From assembly GCF_008709555.1 (NCBI RefSeq), contig NZ_VYIJ01000004.1, positions 32,022-96,021 on the forward strand: 64,000 bases of DNA. The letters are read 5' to 3'. Made by a program: the position numbers and the translations under genes. Under the pieces are notes generated by a model, which ran no database searches, was not told the origin of the DNA, and was given only the letters and a program-made list of their open reading frames with translations. Positions 1 through 8,755 of the stretch are shown here, piece by piece. Source of the DNA: Thermoplasma sp. GTDB lineage: Archaea > Thermoplasmatota > Thermoplasmata > Thermoplasmatales > Thermoplasmataceae. Numbering within the stretch: position 1 is the stretch's first letter; every line of letters starts with the position of its first letter.

Positions 1-85
1 AACCTTCGCTTAAATATGGATCGATTAACGTGCCGTCGTTCTTCTTTAAAAAACATTAAAGCATATACGCTTCATCCGAAAAATA

Positions 86-898
86 TTAGATCATCCTGAA
101 TGCGTCAACGTCAAGAACATCGTATACATCAGTTCTGCGGTGTTTCAGTACAGGCACTTCTTCACGGTATTTTTCAACGAGGGAGAAGTTTATGTCGAAT
201 GTTATGACGCCCTCTTCCATCCCCATCTCTGCCAGTACGTCTCCATATGGGGAAACCACCATGGAGTGTCCTGTGAACCTATGACCCGTCTGTGCAGCAC
301 CGATGACGAAAATGCCGTTCTCCATCGCCCTGGCCCTCAACAGCGTTTTCCACTGATCATATTTGCGATCGCCCGCGAACCAGCCTGCCTGATAAACTAT
401 AAGCTTGGCCCCCTCAAGCGCCAGCATTCTGGCCGGTTCAGGGAACCTCAGGTCATAGCATATCTGAACTCCGATGGGGTCTCCTGATCCATTGAAGACT
501 CTGGGTGTCATATCGCCCTTCTCAAAAACGCTGCTCTCCTTGAAACCAAATGCATCAAAAAGGTGTAGCTTTCTGTATTTCAGAATCAGACCGAGCTCAT
601 CAATGTAAACTGCGGTATTAAATGGCTTCAGGTTGAAGTAATTTTTCTCAGGTATATTAATTATTATCTTCTGACTCGCATCTCTTGCTGCTTCAGTTAT
701 GCTCTTAACGAATTTTCCATCCAACGGCTCTGAAATCGACGCAACATCATCCTTTCCATCGAACGATGGCGCATAAATCTGGTATTCGGGAAATATCACA
801 AGTTCGGAGTTCTTTGCCCTCTCCAGCAGTCTGTAAGAAGCCTCTATATTATTTTCCTTGTCTGCACCGGATTCCATCTGAATTATAGCCACTTTCAT
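86..898 (-). CDS. carbon-nitrogen hydrolase (nitrilase superfamily)
   Basis: Probable amidase or omega-amidase-type C-N hydrolase that cleaves a small amide in the cytoplasm; the substrate cannot be read from the sequence. The three catalytic elements of the superfamily appear in order: Glu in FPEYQIY, Lys in KLHLF, and the nucleophilic Cys in QICYDLRFPE. At 270 residues it has the family's usual single-domain length. I start at the ATG at 898; a GTG three codons upstream is the alternative. It lies alone, downstream of the trehalose genes and separated from otsB by about 130 bases. Confidence 0.85.
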   Translation of the reverse strand: MKVAIIQMESGADKENNIEASYRLLERAKNSELVIFPEYQIYAPSFDGKDDVASISEPLDGKFVKSITEAARDASQKIIINIPEKNYFNLKPFNTAVYIDELGLILKYRKLHLFDAFGFKESSVFEKGDMTPRVFNGSGDPIGVQICYDLRFPEPARMLALEGAKLIVYQAGWFAGDRKYDQWKTLLRARAMENGIFVIGAAQTGHRFTGHSMVVSPYGDVLAEMGMEEGVITFDINFSLVEKYREEVPVLKHRRTDVYDVLDVDAFRMI

Positions 899-1029
899 AC
901 GAGACACCCACCGAATGGTTCACGGAGATCTTACACGTTTATATCGTACAATTATATTTTAAGGTATTCAGGCGCAGGCAAGATCCGACAAAGTCCGTAA
1001 TTCAAAGTCGATCATTGGGAGGGAGAGAT

Positions 1030-1764
1030 CTATTCGGAACACAAATTTAGCAACATCCTAAGTACCATTCTCATTTCGATATAATCTTTAACATGAAAAT
1101 TAGCATGCGATTCACCATCACCAACCTTTATGGTCACAGCATCCTCATTCTCCTCGAAGGCAAGCTCGTCCGTTGCATCATCACCAGCGATTATGGCTGG
1201 TCTACCTTTCCTCACAGATCTGATGGCAGAACCCTTGTTGACGCCAGGAACGCGTAGCTCTATGATCATCTTTCCGTAGTATGTTTCCACTCCGAATTCC
1301 TTTGCAATCTCTTCTATTCTCGATCTGAGTGCAGGCTTCATGTCCGCACCCATGAGACCAAGGTGATAGAGTACGGCGAGATTCTTCTTGTATATTCTCA
1401 ATCCCGGGAAATCTGATACCCATGCTTTTGTGACATCGTATATCCTGTTAAAGACGTCCAGAAAACGATCCGATCCATTATGGTATATCATTTGCCCTCG
1501 GATAATGGAACAGGCCCCATGATAGCATATCATGTCTATATTAAGTGGAAGGAATCTCCTTATCTCTTCCGGAGATCGCCCAGTCACGATATAGGTGTCG
1601 AATCTGTTCCTGAGATCTGAAATTAAGGAAGTAAGATCACTGTCTGCATAGCTCTCCTCTGGATTCATTATTATTGGAACTAGAGTGCCGTCATAGTCCA
1701 GAAATAGAATTGGGTCCTGTCTCACGACTGCACGCAGCGCCTCTTCAAGCGAGTGTCCTATCAT
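1030..1764 (-). CDS. otsB: trehalose-6-phosphate phosphatase
   Basis: HAD-superfamily phosphatase that removes the phosphate from trehalose 6-phosphate, the second step of trehalose synthesis. The nucleophile motif DYDGTL lies at the N-terminus, a VTGR motif follows, and the C-terminal GDDATDELAF acidic Mg-binding motif is intact. The length of 244 residues matches single-domain archaeal and bacterial OtsB proteins. Its start overlaps the end of otsA by 20 bases, so the two are surely co-transcribed and probably translationally coupled. Confidence 0.93.
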   Translation of the reverse strand: MIGHSLEEALRAVVRQDPILFLDYDGTLVPIIMNPEESYADSDLTSLISDLRNRFDTYIVTGRSPEEIRRFLPLNIDMICYHGACSIIRGQMIYHNGSDRFLDVFNRIYDVTKAWVSDFPGLRIYKKNLAVLYHLGLMGADMKPALRSRIEEIAKEFGVETYYGKMIIELRVPGVNKGSAIRSVRKGRPAIIAGDDATDELAFEENEDAVTIKVGDGESHANFHVKDYIEMRMVLRMLLNLCSE

Positions 1765-3070
1765 TGATCTTCCTCATCGCAAGCGCATTAATTCTTTTGA
1801 TCCACCAGTCTGTGTCCCTCCTTGATACCTCCATCTTCATCCTCTTGAGCCTTTCCTGTATCTCATCCTGTCCCATATTCATGGCATTGTAAATGGCCTC
1901 CGCCACCTCTCCAAGGCTGTTTGGGTTCACCACTACGGCCCCGTCAAGGCAATTGGATGCGCCAGCAAACCTCGACAATATAAGAATTCCCCGCTCAGAT
2001 GCGGCCACGAACTCCTTAGAGACCAGGTTCAAGCCGTCTATGAGTGGCGTTATCAGGGCTATATCCGCATTCTTATAGTATGATATCAGCATTCTGTCGG
2101 AGATCTTCCTGTACATGTATAGTATGGGCATCCAGCTTATGGATCCAAATTCTCCGTTGATTCTTCCAATATGCATCTCAAGCTCACGCTTCATAACCAC
2201 ATAGTCTGAAACCGTGGTTCTGCTTGGGGTCACTATCATTACGTAAACGAATTTACCAACGAGATCTGGATGCCTCCGAAGCAGTTCTTCTATGGCAAGA
2301 GCGCGATTAACCAGGCCCTTCGTGTAATCAAGTCTGTCTATGGAAAATATTATCTTTCTGTCCATAAGTGCGTAGCTTCTTATCTCTGTACCCTTGGTCC
2401 TGCTGAAATAACGATAATCTATGCCAAGTGGAACGACCAGACTTTTAACCCTGGAATTGCTGTCCAATAGATCCAAGAAGTTCTTCCTGTAAGTCTCTGT
2501 GTGGAATGTTATGAAATCCGATCTGGAGAGACTGTCAATTATATCCCTGCTCTCAGGGAGCGTTTCGAACATCTCCCTTGAAACCCATGGTATGTGCCAT
2601 GTGAAGATTATCCTGTTAGAAACGCCCTGATCTCTCAGCATCTTGGGAATAAGCGAGAGCTGATAATCATGTATCCAGATTGTGTCGTCTTTGGAAAGGG
2701 ACTGCATGATCACAGAGGCAAATTTTTCGTTTACCCTCCTGTATATCTCATAGCCATTATCCGTGTATTTAACCCTCTCTCTGAAGTAATGAAAAAGCGG
2801 CCAGAGAGTTCTGTTAGAGTATAGATCGTAATAACCGCGCTTCTCAGGTACACTTAGCATCACCCTGCGGATCCTATATTTGCCGACATCTTCATCAAGA
2901 TATTTACCATCGAGCTTGCCATCTCCCCAGCATATCCATGTTCCACCGTATTTTTCCATTGCCCTACGTAGCGCCGTCGCAACGCCACCAACATTCTCTT
3001 TAATGACCTCCTTTCCTGCAACCCTGTCATGGGAAAACGGGCATCTGCTGGAGACGACGATGTATTTCAT
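1745..3070 (-). CDS. otsA: trehalose-6-phosphate synthase, GT20
   Basis: Glycosyltransferase family 20 enzyme that joins UDP- or GDP-glucose to glucose 6-phosphate. Visible family signatures are the N-terminal ENVGGVATALRRAM loop, the WIHDYQLSLIPKML segment, TWHIPW, the sugar-nucleotide-binding SIDRLDYTKG with its conserved Arg and Lys, and DGLNLVSKEF near the C-terminus. At 441 residues it is a bare synthase without a fused phosphatase domain. It is first in a two-gene operon with otsB, pointing to trehalose as a compatible solute in an acid-loving thermophile. Confidence 0.94.
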   Translation of the reverse strand: MKYIVVSSRCPFSHDRVAGKEVIKENVGGVATALRRAMEKYGGTWICWGDGKLDGKYLDEDVGKYRIRRVMLSVPEKRGYYDLYSNRTLWPLFHYFRERVKYTDNGYEIYRRVNEKFASVIMQSLSKDDTIWIHDYQLSLIPKMLRDQGVSNRIIFTWHIPWVSREMFETLPESRDIIDSLSRSDFITFHTETYRKNFLDLLDSNSRVKSLVVPLGIDYRYFSRTKGTEIRSYALMDRKIIFSIDRLDYTKGLVNRALAIEELLRRHPDLVGKFVYVMIVTPSRTTVSDYVVMKRELEMHIGRINGEFGSISWMPILYMYRKISDRMLISYYKNADIALITPLIDGLNLVSKEFVAASERGILILSRFAGASNCLDGAVVVNPNSLGEVAEAIYNAMNMGQDEIQERLKRMKMEVSRRDTDWWIKRINALAMRKINDRTLA

Positions 3071-3200
3071 ATATCCTTATTGTCTTTTGATATTAAAAAC
3101 CTAAAGAAGATTGAGTGTGCAAAAAAAAGAAATGAATCGGGTACTTCATTTTTTATAAGGCGATTTGTATGTATGCGGAAGCCGCAGAATCACGAAAATC

Positions 3201-3208
3201 TTATATAG
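3201..3208 (+). promoter_or_regulatory. TATA box of the 5S rRNA gene
   Basis: TTATATAG centred about 25 bases before the first base of the 5S rRNA, the normal archaeal spacing. The same octamer is found before the thermosome gene in this window. It shows that the 5S gene has its own promoter. Confidence 0.75.
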
Positions 3209-3228
3209 AGGTGTTCCATATAGTGTTT

Positions 3229-3350
3229 GGCAACGGTCATAGCAGCAGGGAAACACCAGATCCCATTCCGAACTCGACGGTTAAGCCTGCTGCGTATTGC
3301 GTTGTACTGTATGCCGCGAGGGTACGGGAAGCGCAATATGCTGTTACCAT
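3229..3350 (+). rRNA. rrf: 5S ribosomal RNA (isolated gene)
   Basis: About 122 nucleotides with 5S landmarks: the 5' strand GGCAACGGUCAU pairs with the 3' end AUGCUGUUACC, and the loop A/B region carries CAGAUCCCAUUCCGAACUCG, the best-conserved 5S segment. No 16S, 23S or tRNA gene lies nearby and the next gene (trpS) is protein coding. An unlinked 5S gene is the known arrangement in Thermoplasma, where the rRNA genes are scattered. The 3' end is uncertain by one or two bases. Confidence 0.95.
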
Positions 3351-3364
3351 TTAAAGAATGAAAG

Positions 3365-3370
3365 TTTTTT
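3365..3370 (+). terminator. T-run terminator after 5S rRNA
   Basis: Six consecutive T residues 15 bases beyond the 3' end of the 5S rRNA, the usual form of an archaeal intrinsic terminator. It lies in the short leader before trpS, so trpS probably has separate initiation or limited read-through. Confidence 0.5.
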
Positions 3371-3394
3371 ACATATCTCTTTGATTCGGTCGTG

Positions 3395-4675
3395 ATGATA
3401 AATCCTTGGTCATCATCTGATTTCTTCGACTATGAAAGGCTGAAGAGGGATTTCGGTATAGGCGATATGAATGTGGATTTCGATCATTTTCTCTTCAGGA
3501 GGCATCTCATCCTCGGCCAGAGATCAATAGAGTATATCGATTATACCCTAAAGCACAACCTCAAATTCAACGTGATGACTGGCCTAATGCCATCCGGGGA
3601 GATGCATCTTGGAAACAAGAGCGCGATCGATCAGGTCATATTCTTTCAGCGACTCGGGGGGAGGGTATCTATAGCGGTGGCAGATCTCGAGTCATATTCC
3701 ACAAGGGGAATAAGCCTTGAAAAGGCCAGAGAGGTTGCCATAGAGAAATACATACTGAACTACATCGCCATGGGCCTGGAACCATGCGAGATATATTTCC
3801 AGTCCAGGAACAGCGATGTGCAGTTCCTGGCGTACATGCTGGGCAACAGGACAAATATGAATGAGTTGAGGTCGCTATACGGATTCACTGATACACACGA
3901 TCTTCTCCATATAAATTCACCACTGATACAGGCTGCGGACGTCCTGCACACACAGATGAAGAAGTATGGAGGCCCAGCACCCACGGTGGTGCCTGTTGGC
4001 TTCGATCAGGATCCGCATCTCAGGCTGATGAGGGATCTTGCCAAGAGAATGAGGGTATTCAACATACAGTATGATAGGGATCTTATCGTGTCCGTCAAGG
4101 GTAAGGACGATCCAAAGGAGTTCATAGATATGGCCTACGACTATCTCTCGAAAAGGTTTGACGGGGTGAAGAAGGATTACGAATACAGGGTTGTGAGGGC
4201 AGAGGGCGTCAATCAGGAGGATCTAGTAAGTATAGATCTTGATCTTGCCGGCATGGAAAGCCATTACAATGATTTCACCTTCATAGCCCCATCTGCAACG
4301 TATCAGAAACTGATGAAAGGGCTTAAAGGCGGCAAGATGTCCTCATCTGTGCCCGATTCACTCATATCTCTCAACGACGACCCGAAGAACGCAAGGAGAA
4401 AGATAATGGCCGGAATGACCGGTGGCAGGGATACAGAAGAGGAACAGCGCAAACTTGGAGGCGAACCGGACAGGTGTCCCATATTCGATCTCTATAATTA
4501 CGAGGTTGATGATGACAGGTACGTGAAGGAGGTCTACGACGATTGCAGAAATGGAAAGAGGATGTGTGGTTTCTGCAAACGGGAAATAGCCGATAGAATG
4601 AGCGGCTGGCTGTCAGAACTCCAAAAAAAGAGGGAGGAGGCGAGAGAAAAACTCTCACTTTATGTTCATGAATAG
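3395..4675 (+). CDS. trpS: tryptophanyl-tRNA synthetase
   Basis: Class I aminoacyl-tRNA synthetase that charges tRNA-Trp. The HIGH-like motif is in PSGEMHLGNKSAID and the KMSKS loop is GGKMSSSVPDS, the form usual in archaeal and eukaryotic TrpRS. A VPVGFDQDPHLRLMRDLA segment in the Rossmann domain also fits this family. At about 426 residues it is a compact archaeal version. I choose the ATG at 3395; the GTG immediately before it, at 3392, is equally open. The last 21 bases overlap the 3' end of the convergent mtnA-like gene. Confidence 0.95.
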   Translation: MINPWSSSDFFDYERLKRDFGIGDMNVDFDHFLFRRHLILGQRSIEYIDYTLKHNLKFNVMTGLMPSGEMHLGNKSAIDQVIFFQRLGGRVSIAVADLESYSTRGISLEKAREVAIEKYILNYIAMGLEPCEIYFQSRNSDVQFLAYMLGNRTNMNELRSLYGFTDTHDLLHINSPLIQAADVLHTQMKKYGGPAPTVVPVGFDQDPHLRLMRDLAKRMRVFNIQYDRDLIVSVKGKDDPKEFIDMAYDYLSKRFDGVKKDYEYRVVRAEGVNQEDLVSIDLDLAGMESHYNDFTFIAPSATYQKLMKGLKGGKMSSSVPDSLISLNDDPKNARRKIMAGMTGGRDTEEEQRKLGGEPDRCPIFDLYNYEVDDDRYVKEVYDDCRNGKRMCGFCKREIADRMSGWLSELQKKREEAREKLSLYVHE

Positions 4676-5677
4676 ATCCTTTTCCATTAATTCCTTCAAT
4701 TTATTCAGTTCTGACGGCTTAAAAATACCATATTCTGTTATGAAGCCTGTAACGTATTCATTCGGTGTGACGTCAAATGCTGGATTCCTGCTGTGGCTCT
4801 CTGCAGGACCTATGCGCGTTCCATTGATCTCCAGAACTTCATTCTCATCGCGTTCCTCGATCGGTATCTCATCGCCGCTCTTAATGCTGAAATCGAAGGT
4901 GCTTCCCGGAGCAGCAACGAAGAAAGGTATGCCGTTGGTCTTGGCTAGTACGGCCTTCTCGTATGTACCTATCTTGTTCGCGAAATCTCCGTTGCTAGCG
5001 ATGCGATCGGCACCGACTATGACAAGATCGACCTCCTTGCGCCTCATGTAGAACCCAGCTGCGTTATCCGCGATTATGGCATGATCGATGCCCTCCTGTG
5101 CAAGTTCCCATGCGGTAAGCTTCGCACCCTGCAGCCTTGGTCTTGTCTCGTCCACAAATACGAAAACGTTCTTTCCATCGCCATGGGCCATCCTTATCGG
5201 AGCAAGCGCCGTGCCCCAGTCAACGACGGCCAGCGCACCGGCATTGCAGTGCGTCAGAATTCTGGCATTCTGACCTATGATCTGGTTACCTATCTCACCG
5301 ATCTTCCTGCTTCTGCCGGATATCTCCATCGCGTATCTCCTTGCGGAGTTCATGTCGAAGTCGTTGATCTGCATGTATTTTATGGCCTTGAATAGGTCGT
5401 AGGCCGTGGGCCTGGTAGACCCGATCTTCTTCACGGCCTCATCCATGTTTTCTCCCTTCTTTTTTGCCATTGCGAGACCATATGCTGCTGTCACACCGAT
5501 GGCAGGTGCGCCCCTGACAACCATATTCTTGATCGCGTACGCAATATCGTCCGAATTCTTTGCCTCGAATATCTCAATTTTTTCCGGAAGCTTGCGCTGG
5601 TCGATCAGCTTTACCTCATCATCCTCATACCAGACGGCTTTCAGTGTCCTGACTTCACCATCTATGACTACCTTCAT
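4655..5677 (-). CDS. mtnA: methylthioribose-1-phosphate isomerase (MtnA / eIF2B-alpha-like)
   Basis: Member of the aldose-ketose isomerase group related to eIF2B subunits. RGAPAIGVTAAYG near residue 55, THCNAGALA with the catalytic Cys, and GADRIASNGDFANKIGTY with the catalytic Asp are the MtnA-type signatures. The likely reaction is 5-methylthioribose 1-phosphate to the ribulose form in methionine salvage; archaeal relatives may instead act on 5-deoxyribose or ribose phosphates, and the sequence cannot settle this. The length of 340 residues is typical. No other salvage gene is adjacent. Confidence 0.82.
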   Translation of the reverse strand: MKVVIDGEVRTLKAVWYEDDEVKLIDQRKLPEKIEIFEAKNSDDIAYAIKNMVVRGAPAIGVTAAYGLAMAKKKGENMDEAVKKIGSTRPTAYDLFKAIKYMQINDFDMNSARRYAMEISGRSRKIGEIGNQIIGQNARILTHCNAGALAVVDWGTALAPIRMAHGDGKNVFVFVDETRPRLQGAKLTAWELAQEGIDHAIIADNAAGFYMRRKEVDLVIVGADRIASNGDFANKIGTYEKAVLAKTNGIPFFVAAPGSTFDFSIKSGDEIPIEERDENEVLEINGTRIGPAESHSRNPAFDVTPNEYVTGFITEYGIFKPSELNKLKELMEKDLFMNIK

Positions 5678-5909
5678 TGCGCATTACCTGATTCTTCATT
5701 TTCATGTTATATTTAACTGATTCTCATGATCATCGAACTGATGCAGGCTGATCTGCTTTGCAATTGGATCGCGTGAAAGATCGATCTTTGGACCTCTCGG
5801 ATCTGCCCGGTTATTGCGATGCTGAGCCTCCGACATATTTCGGAATGCCCATATGGCTTGCCGGTTATGCCTCTCGCATGCTGATGCCTTTCTCGGTATC
5901 TGGTGCAAA

Positions 5910-7307
5910 TCATTCCGCCATGCTGTCCGATTTATTCTCCTCCGGAACCATCTGCATCTTCTGCATGGTTTTCAGCACAAAGATGAAGATGGCCATACCG
6001 AGAAGCGATCCGAACAGATCCTGAGGAAGGTAGAGAAACAGAGGATTAAGTGGATTCAGAGGAACAAGATTGAAGATTATGCCAACTACTAGTCCAGATA
6101 TCCCGGCTATGTTGGCATTTCCAAGTCCGTTCCTTGGTATCGAATAGAAATCTGCACTGACCGCATTATACCGGCCCATCATGAACCAGTCTGCTATGAT
6201 GACGAAGGTGAATGGAAATATCACCGATCCGCTAAGATTCAGGAAACCTGAAGCATAGTTTAGAATGCCAACATAGGCGAGTACCGCGCCGAGCGTACCC
6301 AGGATAACTGTGGATACGGGTTGTGCATACTTCCTTATCCTTCTGTTGAACAGCCCTTCTATGGCGGAAAGCAGATCCGCTGTGGCTGGATAAAGGTTCA
6401 TTGAGTTTGTGTGTATTATGGCTAATGATGCACCTATGGAAGCTATGATCGCGATCAAGCCTTCGACGCTGCTGATGCCACCGAATCTGATGGCGGCAAG
6501 ATTCCAGTTTCCAGCAGCCGCCTGCGAGATCAGGCCAAGAACGCCCATCATGTAAACAGGGATAATGATTCCGATCGATGGCGCTAGAAAGAATAATGAT
6601 CTTTCTGAGATGGGTTCGCCGTCATGTTTCATTCTTGCAAATCTGCTTATTGTTGATACTTTGTACGCCCAGGCAAGTATGGAAAAGGCTAAAACGAGAC
6701 CTATTGCAGATCCCCAGTTGACGGAGGACGCTGGACGAAGCAGATCAGCCATATCGGGTCGATAGACCGTGAACAGAAAATACGCCAGGACGCCATAGCT
6801 GATCACAAGGAGGATCGCAGTATACCTGTAGAATTTCTCAAGGTATTTTGCCCCAAAAAGCACCAGCACTATCTGCACCACGGCCATGAACGTTATCCAG
6901 ACGATCGGAGATGAAGATGTCACCGAAGAAAGTATGAGACCGCCAGTTACATCGTTTAGTCCAAACCAGCCAAGGTTGACAAATGTGAATATCAGCGACA
7001 TGACGCTGGAGGAAGCATAACCCAGCGTCTTCCTCGATATTATCATCGCCGGTACGGGAAAGGTCCTCCCCATATCAGAGAATATTCCAACTGGAATAAA
7101 TCCGATCATGAAGGCCACAGATACAGCAACGATCATGTCGATCAGCCCCAGCGGATAGAGTAAATAGCCAATCAGGGGCGTGAGTGCAGAAGCGCTAGCC
7201 ATTGACCAGAAAACCATCATTTTCCAGGGGCCGATCATCCTAGAGGAAAGTGGAATGGGATCGACTCCGATTGTCTCTATCCCATGTTCACCTATACCTG
7301 CATCCAT
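5910..7307 (-). CDS. NCS1-family nucleobase/cation permease
   Basis: Integral membrane transporter of 465 residues with about twelve hydrophobic segments. The N-terminal region before and in the first helix, followed by SVAFMIGFIPVGIFSDMGRTF and the motif MIISRKTLGYASS, fits the NCS1 (cytosine, uracil, allantoin, thiamine) group. The likely role is proton- or sodium-coupled uptake of a nucleobase or related compound. The divergently oriented neighbours do not name the substrate, although thymidine kinase lies next door on the same strand and a role in pyrimidine salvage is possible. Confidence 0.75.
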   Translation of the reverse strand: MDAGIGEHGIETIGVDPIPLSSRMIGPWKMMVFWSMASASALTPLIGYLLYPLGLIDMIVAVSVAFMIGFIPVGIFSDMGRTFPVPAMIISRKTLGYASSSVMSLIFTFVNLGWFGLNDVTGGLILSSVTSSSPIVWITFMAVVQIVLVLFGAKYLEKFYRYTAILLVISYGVLAYFLFTVYRPDMADLLRPASSVNWGSAIGLVLAFSILAWAYKVSTISRFARMKHDGEPISERSLFFLAPSIGIIIPVYMMGVLGLISQAAAGNWNLAAIRFGGISSVEGLIAIIASIGASLAIIHTNSMNLYPATADLLSAIEGLFNRRIRKYAQPVSTVILGTLGAVLAYVGILNYASGFLNLSGSVIFPFTFVIIADWFMMGRYNAVSADFYSIPRNGLGNANIAGISGLVVGIIFNLVPLNPLNPLFLYLPQDLFGSLLGMAIFIFVLKTMQKMQMVPEENKSDSMAE

Positions 7308-7383
7308 TGAAGTGAAAATGCGTCGATATATTTTATTTATCGCTGATGACGAATTTCGTACACGAGATATATATTCACATAAG

Positions 7384-7986
7384 CTAAATATCCGTTATGT
7401 GTTTCTGTGCAGATGGCCATACAAAACAGTTCCTGCATCTGGGTTCGTACAGATCCTTACCTCCTATCCTTATTATCTCACCGAATGCCGGCATTCCGTT
7501 TATTATCCTCTGCGTGAAGATGGCATCATTTCCACACCTGGAACAAACAGCACTGAGCGTGTATATCTCATCCGATATTGCAAGTATCTCAGCCGTCATA
7601 TGGAATGGGTTGCCGAAGTGATCCCTGTTCAAGGCGGCAACATAGACGATCCTTCCGGAGTTTGCCAGATCCTCCAGCCGCTGGGGTAGCTTCGAGGCTT
7701 GTTTCCAGAACTGCGCCTCATCAAAGCCCAGAACCACCGAATCCTTGATCCTCGGAGCCAGAAAATCTCCGAACCTCTCATCCGTTGGCGCTAAGACCGC
7801 TGGCAGCCTGACGCCTTTATGGGTCACAACCTCATTCTCTGAATACCTTGAATCTATCTCCGGCTTGAACAGTGTAACCTTTCTGCCTGCGAGGATATGC
7901 CTTTCCATGAGCTCTATCAACCTTGATGTTTTTCCTGAAAACATGGGACCAGTTATGGTTATTATCTTACCGGGATTCCCGTTCAT
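7384..7986 (-). CDS. tdk: thymidine kinase (type II)
   Basis: Phosphorylates thymidine with ATP in pyrimidine salvage. The P-loop GPMFSGKTSRLIE lies near the N-terminus, a DEAQFW segment provides the Walker B and catalytic acid, and the lasso/zinc region carries two Cys pairs (CSRCG and CRNC). The length of 200 residues is normal for type II enzymes. The start at 7986 leaves about 140 AT-rich bases to the divergent gene at 8129. Expression from its own promoter is likely. Confidence 0.93.
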   Translation of the reverse strand: MNGNPGKIITITGPMFSGKTSRLIELMERHILAGRKVTLFKPEIDSRYSENEVVTHKGVRLPAVLAPTDERFGDFLAPRIKDSVVLGFDEAQFWKQASKLPQRLEDLANSGRIVYVAALNRDHFGNPFHMTAEILAISDEIYTLSAVCSRCGNDAIFTQRIINGMPAFGEIIRIGGKDLYEPRCRNCFVWPSAQKHITDI

Positions 7987-8128
7987 CTACCGTTAATCGA
8001 ACTTTATTTGAAAAACTTATTTCGTCATTTATAATTAAATCAGTTGCAACATTTATCATTCTTTTTAATTTGGAAATTGGAATTAATTTATAAGATAACA
8101 TAGATATAAATCTTCATGATACCACCAC

Positions 8129-8755
8129 ATGATACGCTTCGGCAAGATTGTATTCACCGGCACTGATCTAGGAACGGATTTCAAGATATACCGTTCCTTC
8201 TCTCACCTTCTTCTTCCAGATCCGAGGTCCACTAATTACTTCGTTATGCAGTGCAGAGGGGGGCATGTGCACTTCTTTCTTGGGAGTGATGACCTTACGA
8301 GCTTCAACTTCATCAGCAGGTTCTTTGTAAGGCTCTATCCCAGCTACATAGTCGACGAGGATCCAGATATGCAGATAAATGCGTCAAGACGTTATCTTTT
8401 GAGGAGAGGGGACAGACGATCCGGCGAGTTCTATTTCCCGGACCTGATCGATGACATAGTGTCGTTTCACAGCACATTTCCGGATATCCCCCTTACCTAT
8501 GTGTGCAGCGTGATATCCGGAAAGACCCATGCAGGTAGAAGGTATTCGATGTACATCGATATCGGGATCGGATCCTCAGAACTCAATCTGGACAGCATTT
8601 TTACCGTATTCGAGGAAACATTCAATTCTCTCAGGATGAGACATGGCGTAAAACTGAAAAAGATCAGGATCGCACCAATCATGATGAATGACCTGATGCG
8701 GTATCCATTCAACCTCATAAATTTCGTTCGAGTACCGGCTGACATAAATGTTTGA
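8129..8755 (+). CDS. uncharacterised protein, partner of HerA/TraG-like ATPase
   Basis: Predicted soluble protein of 208 residues that I do not recognise. It is rich in aromatic residues and beta-type segments, with no signal peptide and no Cys motif. Its last 8 bases overlap the start of the downstream ATPase, so the two are made together. A TATA-like AGATATAAAT 23 bases before the ATG suggests a leaderless message. In many VirB4/TraC-like ATPases a beta-rich N-terminal domain of about this size precedes the P-loop, so this may be that domain split off as a separate subunit; that is inference. Confidence 0.75.
   Translation: MIRFGKIVFTGTDLGTDFKIYRSFSHLLLPDPRSTNYFVMQCRGGHVHFFLGSDDLTSFNFISRFFVRLYPSYIVDEDPDMQINASRRYLLRRGDRRSGEFYFPDLIDDIVSFHSTFPDIPLTYVCSVISGKTHAGRRYSMYIDIGIGSSELNLDSIFTVFEETFNSLRMRHGVKLKKIRIAPIMMNDLMRYPFNLINFVRVPADINV

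Noticed and set aside
5702..5908. Open frames of 66-68 codons between the NCS1 permease and mtnA genes on the minus strand
   Set aside because: Two overlapping frames of similar length, odd composition rich in His, Arg and Gln, no ribosome site or TATA element, no family pattern. I read the 230 bases as a non-coding spacer.
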